Shown here in pieces: positions 28,949 through 38,136 of a stretch of DNA of 64,000 nt. The translations under genes and the position numbers were made by a program. Under the pieces are notes generated by a model. It saw only the letters and a list, made by a program, of their open reading frames with translations. It made no database searches and was not told the origin of the DNA. Source of the stretch: Diplonema japonicum (taxonomy: Eukaryota > Euglenozoa > Diplonemea > Diplonemida > Diplonemidae); assembly GCA_964019335.1 (NCBI GenBank), contig OZ025676.1:124001-188000 (forward strand), written 5' to 3'. Positions within the stretch are counted from its first letter, which is position 1. Every line of letters begins with the position of its first letter.

Positions 28949-31900
28949 CTATTGATGTGGCATCGCAAGATGCTTCGCGGCCCATGGTCTTTTGCTCAGC
29001 GTGGAAGGGGTGTGAAGGAGCTGCTCGGCGGTCTTGCGGGACAGCCGTTGGGTACTGGCCGTGGGGTTCGAGTGGGTGGTGTGCGATTGCCACTTGAAGA
29101 ACTCCTTTGCCTCTAAAGAGGAGCGCATGAAGGAGGAATCGGACATGCCGCTCAGGTTGGCGGGGGACGCGGTCTCGGGGATCACCTTTTCGGACTGTCG
29201 TTTGAGAATGGAACGCACAGCGGCCACCCTCTTTGCGTCGTCTGACTGCAGAATGGCAGCAAGCTTCTCATCGGTTTTGGGATATTTCTTGTTCTGATTT
29301 TCGATTCGCTTGGCTGCTGCTTCGTCATCCAACCGCTCCAGCTCTGTCTCTATCATCGAAAGCTCATTCTTGGCACGCTGTTCGCGCTCGCATTCGAACT
29401 GCAGCTTTTTGTCGCTCTCCGACCTTTGCTGCTGCAGCTGCACGATCTGCGCTTCCAGCATGCTCCTGATCTGCTGTTGTTCTTCTAGCTGCTCTGAGTA
29501 CTTTGCCGCCTCTTCCTTCCTGATGCCTGCTATGACATCGTCTCCCAGCGAGCTGCACACTTCCATCTGTGCATAGCGCTCCCTTTCCACTTTCACGTCC
29601 TTCAGCTGCGATCCCAACCTCTCGATTTCCTCACGCATGGACTCCTTCCGTATTCTCTCTGCAGCCAGCATCCTGTCCTTTTCAGCCTTCCACTCCAACA
29701 TTGCTACGTTCATCTCTTCCATTTCCTTTTCTTTTTCCCCTTCGCTGTCCAACTCTGTCTCCTCTGCCCTCTCGTGTTGAACTGCGGCTCTGCTTTCCAT
29801 GCTGTTCTTGAGGAGCAGTTCCAAGACCCTCACCTGCTTGCGCTGCTCATCCAGCATCTGATTCCCCATCTCCAGCTCTTTCAGCATTGTACATTTCTCA
29901 TCAATCCATTCGTCTTCCGCATGGGTATCGGGGACAGGCGGCTGCAGCTGTTGCAGGTGCTGCATCGCGATAGAGACCTGCTGCTGATTGGAGGCAGTCA
30001 CTATCCATGACCCGTCTTCATTGCGGGAGACAGCCGGAAATGGGAGCTCGGGCTCCTCGAGTGGCTCTGTTTGAATCTCAGCATGGCTGGGCGTTTGAGT
30101 GTGAGCCACTGCAATGGGGATCTCCTCTCTGTTCCTCGGCGATGACCTTGGAGATGTGGCTGACAACTGTGTGCCTCGCTTCTCTGGTGGCGTGACTGGA
30201 TCCTGTGGGCCTTGTGGCTGAGTTCCCTGCCTCGGTGAGACCAAGGCCGGTAAAGGTGGCGACGCAGGTCCAGCATGCCTTGTCGCTCCGTGTCCAGGAG
30301 GCATGATAGGTGTTCTAGTTCGTGCAGGACTGCAAGCCTCATCGGTCGCCCTCATCATCCTCTCGGGACTCATGGGTCTTAGCGGGGGCTGGTCCTTTAC
30401 CGACTCTGCAGAAGCCTTCTTGTACTGCTCGACTGTCGCTTCAATGGTAGCCCTTCTGCGCCTCCTGTTCGTTCTTGCCTTGTTATACATGCTCGTAGGG
30501 ATAGGGGGTGCCTCCTGCTGGGCAACTGTTGTACAGAATGGGTTGTCAACCTCCACACTTCTCAACAACTCCACCGTCTTTCGGGCAGCAGGAGGTACAC
30601 CTGAGGGGGTTTCGGGAACTGCCAAACTCAACACAGCAGCCAGTTGCTCCTCGAGTTGCTCCCTCGGTGGGGACGCGGGCCTTGGCGTTTTCCAAATAAA
30701 AGGTACCGTGTCCTCGTGCGGCATTCGCGTTAAAGGCAGAGGGCTCCCTCCGACTACCCATTCTGCAAGCCTCCCTGATTTCTTAGGTGTCGCCAGGTCA
30801 GGGTTCGCTATCACGCCGGGTATCCATTCTTCTGCAAGCCCAACATCAAGGGGCATCTCAGAGGTGTACATCGCATTTTCAAGTTCCTTTTCATGGGACA
30901 GGGGCTCAAGAAACGTTTCGGCTGCAGCTTCAGAATGCTGCCCTGGAAACTCTGAACTTACCATAGGAGCCGGAGGTGGCGGATGAACAGGCGCTTCTTC
31001 AGGCCCAAGTGTCAGTGGCACCCCAGGTGCTGCGGGTGCTGGAGGATGTCCAGGAGTCTCTTGTGCTTTTGGTGCAATGGGTGCTCCAGGTGGAACTCCA
31101 GAAACCACAGGTGCCTCTGGCGCACCAAGTGCAGGCGGTGTTGGGGAAGCCACAGGGTGTGCAGGAAGTCCCGCAGAAGGCGCAGCAGGTTCTTTCGGTG
31201 CCGCAGGGACAGGGGGTGCCGTTGTGGTAGAAGGAACAGCAGATGCAATCAGTCCCCCAGAGGGAGCTGGGTGTGCGCCTGGAGGCGCAGGAGCAGGTAA
31301 TTTCGGTGCCCCAGGGGGAGCGGGGGGAGCTGCAGGAGGAACTACTGCTTTCGGAGAAGCAGGGGGAGCTGCAGGTGCTTTCGGTGCAAAGGGGGCAGGG
31401 GGCGCCACAGAGGGAGCAGGAGCTGCAGAAGGCGCAAGTTCATCCGGTGCCCCTGTGAGAGCAAGAGGTGCTGCAGGAGGTGCTTTCGGTGCCGCAGGAG
31501 GAGCTGCAGGAGGTACCACTTTCGGAGCAGGGGGAGCTGCAGGAGGAACTACTGCTTTCGGAGCAGCAGGGGGAGCTGCAGGTGCTTTCGGTGCAAAGGG
31601 GGCAGGGGGTGCCGCTGGGGGCGCCACAGTGAGAGCAGGAGCTGCAGAAGGCGCAAGTTCATCCGGTGCCCCTGTGAGAGCAGGATGTGCTGCAGGAGGT
31701 GCTTTCGGTGCCGCAGGGGGAGCTACAGGAGGTGTCGCGTTTGGTGCTCCAGGGGGAGCTGCAGGAGGTGCCACCTTCGGAGCAGGGGGAGGGGATGCTT
31801 TCGGTGACGCAGGAGGCGGTATCGCAGGTGCCTTTGCTGCAGGAGTCACAGAGGGAGGCACTATAGAAGGAGCAGGGGGTGCCGCAGAAGGTGCCTTTGG

Positions 31901-32794
31901 TGCCCCAGGGGGAGGGGGCGCTGCAGGAAGTGTCACTATCGGTGCAGGGAGAGGGGGCGCCGCAGGAGGCATCACGGAAGGAGCAGAGGGCGGAGGTGCC
32001 CCAGGACCAGGAGGAGCTGCAGGTGCTTTCGGTGCCCCAGAAGGAACAGGGGGTGCTACAGAAGGAGGTGCTCCTGCCACACGTGCTATTGGCACTGCAG
32101 GGGGAGCAGGGGGTGTTGCTCTCGACACTCCAAGAACCTCAGGTGGAGCAGGAGGCGTCGGCAGTGCCCCGAGTGCAGTAGGTGGAGCAGGAGGTGCTGG
32201 CAGAGCACCGAGTGCAGTAGTTGATGGAGGAGAAGCCATTGGTGCTTTTGGTGCTGCAGGAGGGGGAGCTCCCTCAGCGGCTTCCGTCACAGGAGGAGGT
32301 GCTTGGGGCGGTGCAAGCACAGGAGGTGCGGGTGGTACCTTCGATGCGGGGGCTGGCGGCGGGGGTGGTGCTGCTGGCATCGTCGGAGGAGGTACGGCGA
32401 GCTTAGGTGGTGGACTAACAGGGGGCATGACAGCAGGCGGCGGCGGTGGCGGCATCTTTGTCGGGGGCGAGAGTGCAGGGTGCTGAGGCGCACTGACCTC
32501 CGGTGGCTGGAAGTAAAGAAATGCACCTTGGGTGATGGCCGCCTCGCTGCTCAGGTCTTCGTTCGCATCGAGAACTCTGCCGAGTTGCAAGTCACCACCC
32601 GCCCAATTGTTCGGGACCTTTCCAAGAACAGTCCAAACTTTGTAGCTGCTCACGTCATGTTCCAACCTCGCAACCAACTTGGGCATCATAGTTTGCAGGG
32701 TTGGTTTTACCGCAGGGATGGAACATATCAACTTATTTGTGGGAGCCCAATAGGCATCAGGCGCCTTCTCACCGATGAGACGCACGATCACCAT
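28949..32794 (-). CDS. Pro/Ala-rich and coiled-coil protein (1281 aa)
   Basis: The ATG at 32794 opens a compact N-terminal domain of about 100 residues (MVIVRLIGEKAPDAYWAPTN, later KVWTVLGKVPNNW) that I cannot name. It is followed by roughly 500 residues of Pro/Ala-rich repeats such as APPAAPKAPPAAP, a mixed linker, and a Glu/Gln/Lys-rich coiled coil at about 960-1200, ending in a Ser/Thr-rich tail. The repeats include a near-identical duplicated block at DNA level (about 31365-31530 and 31558-31720). The layout of globular head, flexible Pro-rich arm and coiled coil resembles cytoskeletal or flagellar scaffold proteins, but this is analogy only. The repeat region may vary in length between alleles or assemblies. 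Confidence 0.75.
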   Translation of the reverse strand: MVIVRLIGEKAPDAYWAPTNKLICSIPAVKPTLQTMMPKLVARLEHDVSSYKVWTVLGKVPNNWAGGDLQLGRVLDANEDLSSEAAITQGAFLYFQPPEVSAPQHPALSPPTKMPPPPPPAVMPPVSPPPKLAVPPPTMPAAPPPPPAPASKVPPAPPVLAPPQAPPPVTEAAEGAPPPAAPKAPMASPPSTTALGALPAPPAPPTALGALPTPPAPPEVLGVSRATPPAPPAVPIARVAGAPPSVAPPVPSGAPKAPAAPPGPGAPPPSAPSVMPPAAPPLPAPIVTLPAAPPPPGAPKAPSAAPPAPSIVPPSVTPAAKAPAIPPPASPKASPPPAPKVAPPAAPPGAPNATPPVAPPAAPKAPPAAHPALTGAPDELAPSAAPALTVAPPAAPPAPFAPKAPAAPPAAPKAVVPPAAPPAPKVVPPAAPPAAPKAPPAAPLALTGAPDELAPSAAPAPSVAPPAPFAPKAPAAPPASPKAVVPPAAPPAPPGAPKLPAPAPPGAHPAPSGGLIASAVPSTTTAPPVPAAPKEPAAPSAGLPAHPVASPTPPALGAPEAPVVSGVPPGAPIAPKAQETPGHPPAPAAPGVPLTLGPEEAPVHPPPPAPMVSSEFPGQHSEAAAETFLEPLSHEKELENAMYTSEMPLDVGLAEEWIPGVIANPDLATPKKSGRLAEWVVGGSPLPLTRMPHEDTVPFIWKTPRPASPPREQLEEQLAAVLSLAVPETPSGVPPAARKTVELLRSVEVDNPFCTTVAQQEAPPIPTSMYNKARTNRRRRRATIEATVEQYKKASAESVKDQPPLRPMSPERMMRATDEACSPARTRTPIMPPGHGATRHAGPASPPLPALVSPRQGTQPQGPQDPVTPPEKRGTQLSATSPRSSPRNREEIPIAVAHTQTPSHAEIQTEPLEEPELPFPAVSRNEDGSWIVTASNQQQVSIAMQHLQQLQPPVPDTHAEDEWIDEKCTMLKELEMGNQMLDEQRKQVRVLELLLKNSMESRAAVQHERAEETELDSEGEKEKEMEEMNVAMLEWKAEKDRMLAAERIRKESMREEIERLGSQLKDVKVERERYAQMEVCSSLGDDVIAGIRKEEAAKYSEQLEEQQQIRSMLEAQIVQLQQQRSESDKKLQFECEREQRAKNELSMIETELERLDDEAAAKRIENQNKKYPKTDEKLAAILQSDDAKRVAAVRSILKRQSEKVIPETASPANLSGMSDSSFMRSSLEAKEFFKWQSHTTHSNPTASTQRLSRKTAEQLLHTPSTLSKRPWAAKHLAMPHQ
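31365..31720 (-). repeat. Tandem duplication in the Pro/Ala-rich coding region
   Basis: Two blocks of about 165 bases (31365-31530 and 31558-31720) share long identical stretches, including GGCGCAAGTTCATCCGGTGC in both, and encode the same residue run centred on LTGAPDELAPSAAPA. They lie in a wider field of shorter GCAGGAGG/GGTGC repeats from about 30970 to 32460. Confidence 0.8.
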
Positions 32795-32927
32795 TGCAAC
32801 ATAGACGCCTGGTGGTGGTGTAATGGCAGTGGTAGGAAGAAAGAAATAGTAAAAAGGAGGAAGCCAGGCCGCTGTAGATGGGGAAAAAAAAAGGAAAAAA
32901 AGAAGAGTGAAAAGAAAAAAAGTATCG

Positions 32928-34946
32928 TCACATCGAGCTTCTTCGCACGCGTGGCTTGGCGATGCAGTACAAGATGATCAGACGTTTAATGCGCAGGAGG
33001 AGCTCGACGACTTCTTCACGGTGGGACGGCGTGAGGAAGTCGAAGGTGCCCATAATGGTGGATTTTGTGAAGTGCATGGAACGCTTGGGAGGGAAGTGTC
33101 TGATTGTGACTTTCTCTTCCGGTTTCTTTCCCCTGCGAATGGCTTCGAGATATGAAGAGGAGAACTCCGCGGCGTAGAATCTCATGTGGTACCCTCTGTA
33201 GGTCACGAGGAAAACGGTTTTCGGGTCGTCGCTCTTCGTGAACTTATGGCAATTCTGCGCAATGGCAAGAAGCTCGCCGGCGATTCGACCGTAATTCTCA
33301 GAGGCAGCGGTTGTACCTGCTTCGTTCGCGACGAAGTACACTGATTGCTTCTTGTCCGGTTTCAACGCAAAAACACCCATGTCTGAATCGCTTCGGATCT
33401 CCTTCTCATGCCTCCCTTCGCCGAACGTCACGGTCAGCCCCGCTTTGGACCGAAACCCAAGATGGACGCCTGACTTTTCATCCCACTTGGCAAAGCCCAA
33501 GACGTGGTGTAGCTCCGCTGCAAAATCCAATGTGTACGTTTCTATATTATTCTCGCATTTTGAGGATTCAGCACGCATAATATGGTAGAGTTTGTAGGCT
33601 AGATTGCGTTGGTTTTTCGGAAGCATATTGCTCTTTTCGATCAAATCGCGGTTGGTGAGCAGCTCGTGAGACAGCTTTCTGCTGATGAATTTATCGGGTG
33701 CCTCGTAAGGCTCGAGGGCGGCCATGGCTTCGGCTGACTCGGGGCTCACGGTGGGGTCGATGAGGTCTTCGATGGTCTGCACTGCGTGGTCGTCGAACGA
33801 TATCCCGAAGAACTTCAACTGGTTGGGCCCCCAGTTCGAGGTGTTGTTGATCTGCTCGTTGTTGTGGAAGTCCTTGGTGGCGTTCATGCGAAGCTTCATC
33901 TCGTCCCATTTCACGGTGAAGGTGGACCCGATCACAGCGATGGGCATCGCACTGAAAATTACACCGAATATCATGGCTGCACTGTTCACGATCTTCCCAA
34001 ACGCCGTTCTCGGTGTATAGTCACCGTATCCCACGGTGGTCATTGTCACAGTGCACCACCACAATGATTCTGGGATCGACACGAAAACAGATTCAGTGCG
34101 GTGGCCGTGCACGTCGTCTACGTAGAACCGTCCGTCTGAAGGGTCATAGGTTCCTTGTTCGCACAGGAAGATCAACGAGCTGAAAAAAATAATACCCAGG
34201 AACAGAAAGAAAAACGGCGGGAGCAGCGCTGGGATCGACATCTTAACGACGTCCAACAAGATCTCTGCACCGTCGTATTTCTTCCCCATCTTCAGAACAC
34301 GGAACACCCTCGCGAGCCTCACCACTCTGATGAACCTGAGGTTCACAGATGATTTCAACGCAAGCTCAACATAATATGGAACAATCGCCAGCAGATCGAC
34401 GATGCTGAAGGGTTCGATCACGTGCTTCAATGGGTTCGGTGATGTTACAAGAACCACCATGTACTCGCAGGTGAAGAACGCCACAAAAACAGTTTCGATG
34501 TAGAACCACATATCCTCACGATTTGCGTTGCCGTACTCGGGGTCGGCAGAGAGGGAAGGGAGCGTCTCAAGCATAAAGGTGATGGTGGAAGCGATGATTA
34601 GGAAGAAGAACCAAAAAGACACCGCCATTGCTGCTCGTGAGCTCGCCGGGTCTGTGAATAATATGTAGACGCGCTCTCTGAGGCTTCCTTGCACTATTGC
34701 GTGATTTTCCCCTTCATGGTCGTCAATTATCGTCGCGCCCAAGGCGTCGCCGATCTCCCCTTCGGTGTCCTCCACCTTTCCCCATGTCACTGCTTTCTTG
34801 GACCCTTTAGGGGCCCGTCTCACGTCGCCTTCTACGTCGCTTTCATCGTCGCTCTTCTCCATGTTCCCCTCCCAGTCGTACACACCACTGCGATGGCTCA
34901 TCACTTCATGGTGCTTCACAGCGGCGCCACCAAAAACCGCGGTCAT
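32928..34946 (-). CDS. Voltage-gated potassium channel (Kv-type, 672 aa)
   Basis: The start is the ATG at 34946 (MTAVFGGAAVKHHEV); upstream codons are Lys-rich low complexity. Six membrane segments: S1 about 107-128, S2 about 146-168, S3 about 178-197, S4 with regularly spaced Arg (RFIRVVRLARVFRVL, 214-228), S5 about 247-272, and S6 after the pore. The selectivity filter TVGYGD is at 304-309. The channel forms tetramers and conducts K+ on depolarisation. The cytoplasmic C-terminus is long (about 330 residues) with no recognised cyclic-nucleotide or calmodulin domain. No T1 tetramerisation domain is evident in the acidic N-terminus. The S5-pore loop is rather long (YDPSDGRFYVDDVHGHRTES). Single exon. 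Confidence 0.92.
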   Translation of the reverse strand: MTAVFGGAAVKHHEVMSHRSGVYDWEGNMEKSDDESDVEGDVRRAPKGSKKAVTWGKVEDTEGEIGDALGATIIDDHEGENHAIVQGSLRERVYILFTDPASSRAAMAVSFWFFFLIIASTITFMLETLPSLSADPEYGNANREDMWFYIETVFVAFFTCEYMVVLVTSPNPLKHVIEPFSIVDLLAIVPYYVELALKSSVNLRFIRVVRLARVFRVLKMGKKYDGAEILLDVVKMSIPALLPPFFFLFLGIIFFSSLIFLCEQGTYDPSDGRFYVDDVHGHRTESVFVSIPESLWWCTVTMTTVGYGDYTPRTAFGKIVNSAAMIFGVIFSAMPIAVIGSTFTVKWDEMKLRMNATKDFHNNEQINNTSNWGPNQLKFFGISFDDHAVQTIEDLIDPTVSPESAEAMAALEPYEAPDKFISRKLSHELLTNRDLIEKSNMLPKNQRNLAYKLYHIMRAESSKCENNIETYTLDFAAELHHVLGFAKWDEKSGVHLGFRSKAGLTVTFGEGRHEKEIRSDSDMGVFALKPDKKQSVYFVANEAGTTAASENYGRIAGELLAIAQNCHKFTKSDDPKTVFLVTYRGYHMRFYAAEFSSSYLEAIRRGKKPEEKVTIRHFPPKRSMHFTKSTIMGTFDFLTPSHREEVVELLLRIKRLIILYCIAKPRVRRSSM

Positions 34947-35038
34947 TTTTCTTTTCTTTTTCCCGTCCCGTGTATTTCTTCCCCCTTTTTTTTTGTTCAA
35001 AAATCTGGAGAGAGAAAAGAAAAAAAAAAAAAAAATGA

Positions 35039-35462
35039 CTATGAAAGGGAGCTACCCGCAAGAGGCGCCCTACGCTTCGTCGTCTTTTGCAGCCATTCGA
35101 ACTCACCAGGTGTGAGGTTCTTCGTTGCGGTAGCCTCGAGTTTCGGCTGGGGGAAAGTTTTAATTTTTTTTTTTTTTTTTTTTTTCTTGTTGACGTACCA
35201 TCTCACGCGGCGTTGCGGGCTCCGGCTCCTGCATGCCTTCAATGGAAAGCGGGACATTGTCAATCCTCTCGCCGAGCAGCCTCTGAGCACCGTCTAGCGC
35301 TTCTTGTTTCTTCCTCGTCTCAAACAGGAGCTGCTTCTTCCGCCCCTCCAGGTACGTCTGCTCCCTTTCCACCAACATCAGTTTACGATATTGCGGCGTG
35401 AGGTATGCATCCATCAAGTACTGATGGCTCTTCACGGGGTGGTTGAATTCAGGTCGCGTCAT
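35039..35462 (-). CDS. Small two-exon protein (123 aa), unknown function
   Basis: Exon 1 is 35462-35199 (88 codons, MTRPEFNHPVKSHQYLMDAY...PATPREM). Exon 2 is 35146-35039 (35 codons and stop, starting PKLEATATKN). The 52-base intron starts GTACGT, ends CCCCCAG, contains an A-run, and is phase 0. The protein is charged and helical with Tyr and Arg residues in the first half (TPQYRKLMLVERE) and has no signal peptide. Small Pro/Tyr-rich proteins of this kind occur among axonemal microtubule proteins, but I have no specific match. Reading exon 1 alone runs into the intron's A-run as poly-Lys. Confidence 0.7.
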
Positions 35463-35489
35463 CTTTAGGTATTTTTTTTTTTTTTTCTT

Positions 35490-36404
35490 TTACGTATTAT
35501 AATGCAAGATGTATACCGCAGGGTTGAGCTCCTCTCTGTGGCGCATCAGCGCGATTTCTGTGTGCTTCTTTCCGTACCCCAGAACGCCGTACTTCTCAAC
35601 GAAGCTCGTCTCCTCGAAATATTCCTTCTTGTCCTTCATCCGCTGCAGCAGCTCTCCTCGAAGCCAGTCGTTCAATGGCTGCCCCTTTGCCTCTCTTTCC
35701 ATAACGTCACGCACACGAACGGTGGGCAGTATCCCTGACACATCTCTGCCTACTGTACACCCGAGCACCATTACATGTGCTAGCTCGTCGACTGGCATAG
35801 GTGGGACGACCCATTTTGTGTGCGCGCAGTAATCAGCAATGGGCTGCATCACGTGTTCAAGAGGTGCTCCAAGGAGTTGAGTTGGGAACCAGATGGGTCC
35901 AAAGATGTGTCGCCATCCAAATACCCAGTTTGGTCTAAGAATAAGGTAGTTCTTAGGGAATAAGGATTGGATGATGGTCTCAGTTTTAAGCTTGCTGTTG
36001 TAGTACGAACGGAGGGGCTTCTGGAAGCGCGCGCTGTACTGCTGTGCTGAGATGTACCCGAACTTCGACAGGTTCCCGGCTTCCCGGTGGACGAGGTGGG
36101 CGAGGCCGATGTTCAGGTCGCCGTTGACCTCCTCCACGAAGTTGTTGTTCCCTACCCCGAACCGTCCTACGCATGATATGATGGCGTCTGCTTCCCGCAC
36201 CTTTGTCACAAAAGCGTTCTCGTCTCGTAGATCTGCTTGTATCCAGTCCACCTCGTCCGCCCACCTCTCCTTTAGATGCGAAGGCCGTCCGTCTTTGCTG
36301 ACGCTCGCGACCCTAAACCCGACCCGTATCGCCTCTTTGCATATGTTGCTACCAATGAACCCACTGCCCCCTGCCACAAGCATCGACCGCCCGCATCCCG
36401 CCAT
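35490..36404 (-). CDS. Atypical short-chain dehydrogenase, NAD(P)-binding (304 aa)
   Basis: A Rossmann fold begins at once: GGSGFIGSN at 12-20 is the nucleotide-binding loop of the NAD-dependent epimerase/dehydratase type. A Y-x3-K pair (Tyr134, Lys138 in YYNSK) matches the SDR catalytic pair. The middle resembles atypical SDRs related to complex I subunit NDUFA9 (ISCVGRFG, later LRPNWVFGW). There is no clear transit peptide. Substrate is unknown; a role in quinone or complex I biology would be inference. Single exon, 304 residues, usual for the group. Its start lies 128 bp from the next gene's stop, same strand. Confidence 0.8.
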   Translation of the reverse strand: MAGCGRSMLVAGGSGFIGSNICKEAIRVGFRVASVSKDGRPSHLKERWADEVDWIQADLRDENAFVTKVREADAIISCVGRFGVGNNNFVEEVNGDLNIGLAHLVHREAGNLSKFGYISAQQYSARFQKPLRSYYNSKLKTETIIQSLFPKNYLILRPNWVFGWRHIFGPIWFPTQLLGAPLEHVMQPIADYCAHTKWVVPPMPVDELAHVMVLGCTVGRDVSGILPTVRVRDVMEREAKGQPLNDWLRGELLQRMKDKKEYFEETSFVEKYGVLGYGKKHTEIALMRHREELNPAVYILHYNT

Positions 36405-36532
36405 CCCACTCCCTCCTGGGATAATTTTTGGAGAAACGAATTATATACAAAAAAACTTTTTTTTTTGGTACAATAAAAAGAAGAAGAAAAAAACTACAAT
36501 TTTATTACATTTTTGTATAATGTCAACCAGGG

Positions 36533-37354
36533 TCAAGTGTGTCGCTGGGAGGAGATGAGGGAACGTAGGGTGTCTTGGAGGAGGCCGAGCTCGTCGGTGT
36601 TGGGACGGGATAGTTTCTGCAGCTGGATGTGGTGCAAGATGGAGTCGAGGAGGTGCTGCTCAGCGGAAGGATTTTGATCCGCCTGCTTCTGCACCGCGAG
36701 CCCCTGCTTCGAACGGATCAAATGCCGAAGATGATGCTCCACATCACAGCTGTCAAGCACAGCGGAAGAAGTTTCAGACGGAGACGGCTGACGTGTCGAT
36801 TTGAACTGCGCAGCATTGAACAGGGTCGACCGGGCATCCTGCAAGTCGGTGGAGACAGCATGATACTGCTCAGCCCCGTCAAGGATGGCGAGGCTCGCCC
36901 TCTCTAGTTCTTTTTCAAGATCGAAGATTTTGTTGTTTTTCTGTTGTATGACGGCTTCCAGAGAGGCTGTCATGGTGTTGGCCTCGTTGGCAGCCTCGCG
37001 TTTGGAGGAGAGTGCTGCCTTGTGTTTGGTTTTGGAGGTCGCAAGCTGCTTTTTGAGGTCTTTTATCTTGTCAGTTTTCCTGTTCAGCTCCTCGGTCAAA
37101 ATCTTGACCTTTGAGTCGAGCAGTTGGCTACCGTCGCCCAGCATTCTTTGCAGGCTTTCGTTCTTGCGCTCCAGTTTCTTCAGTTGCCCGTTTGCCATTA
37201 GTTTCCCGTAATACACCCTTACAAGGCCTTGCACCATTGTCCTGGACATCATATGTGAATAATTCGACCGTTTTGCGAGGCTTAAGGGGTCGCTCCAAGA
37301 GACCTTCTTGACGGGGTCTGGTCTTGCCTCGGGTGAGAGGGTTCTCCCGCTCAT
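36533..37354 (-). CDS. Coiled-coil protein (273 aa), unknown function
   Basis: The start is the ATG at 37354 (MSGRTLSPEARPDPVKKV); upstream codons are translated homopolymers. After a short basic N-terminus, residues about 60-185 form a continuous coiled coil (for example KILTEELNRKTDKIKDLKKQ and NNKIFDLEKELERASLAI). The remainder is Ser/Gln-rich with short helices and ends ISSQRHT. No known domain. Likely cytoskeletal or scaffold; not specific. Confidence 0.7.
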   Translation of the reverse strand: MSGRTLSPEARPDPVKKVSWSDPLSLAKRSNYSHMMSRTMVQGLVRVYYGKLMANGQLKKLERKNESLQRMLGDGSQLLDSKVKILTEELNRKTDKIKDLKKQLATSKTKHKAALSSKREAANEANTMTASLEAVIQQKNNKIFDLEKELERASLAILDGAEQYHAVSTDLQDARSTLFNAAQFKSTRQPSPSETSSAVLDSCDVEHHLRHLIRSKQGLAVQKQADQNPSAEQHLLDSILHHIQLQKLSRPNTDELGLLQDTLRSLISSQRHT

Positions 37355-37375
37355 TTTTGTTTTTTTTGGTTGATC

Positions 37376-37411
<36 letters not shown>

Positions 37412-38136
37412 AACTCCTTGAAATTTTTGAAAAAGAAAAAAAAAACAAAAAAAAGAGAGAGAGAGAGAGAGAAAAAAAGAAAAAGAAAAAAAAAACAAAA
37501 AAATGAAATAAAGGAGGGTAACCCCCCTCTATTTTATCTTACGTTTTTTAAGCACTCATAATGAGATTCTTTTTTAATTTTCTCATAAAAAAATTAAAAA
37601 AATAAAGGGATGGACGGAAAAAGTAGAGAGGGAATGAGTTGAGTGCTTATCCAATTCTTCATTTTTTGTTAACAGGACATATAGAGCAAAAGGAAGAAAA
37701 AAAAAAACTTAGAGGAGACCAAGGGCGCTGTTTTTGACGAGAAAAAATGTCGGAGACACTAGGAAATGGGGAATTTCTTCTTTTTTTTTTCATTCTCATT
37801 TGTTGAATCTTCAATCCCTCCTTTAAAAAAAGAAAGAACAGAGACGGAGAAACCATAATTCCTTTTCTTTTTCCTCCCGTTCTCGAGATATTTTTACCTT
37901 TTCATCATAAAAACAACAACAACAAAAATAAAAGGAGGGGGCATATATAAAAAAAAAAAAAAAGAAAACGGTTAAGTGATAAACAATCCAAACCTTTCTT
38001 GCTTCACCTTCCCTTTAAAAAAAAAAGGAATGGATTTGGTTCTTTTTTTTTTTTTTTTTTTTTTTTTTGCCCCCATCCTTGTTCTCCCCTTATAAATCTT
38101 TCCTTTTAATCATACAAAAAATGTCTTTTTTTTTTT
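37355..38136. other. Homopolymer-rich spacer
   Basis: Contains T-runs, an AG microsatellite (37455-37472) and an inverted ATGAGA...TCTCAT pair at about 37560-37585. No gene seen. Confidence 0.7.

Noticed and set aside
31077-32486. Plus-strand 469-codon Gly/Ala-rich frame
   Set aside because: It is the antisense of the Pro/Ala-rich repeat in the minus-strand gene; GC-rich repeats keep the opposite frame open.
36052-36558. Plus-strand 168-codon frame opposite the SDR gene
   Set aside because: It is antisense to a gene with a clear Rossmann motif and catalytic pair; its own product has no domain and ends in runs.
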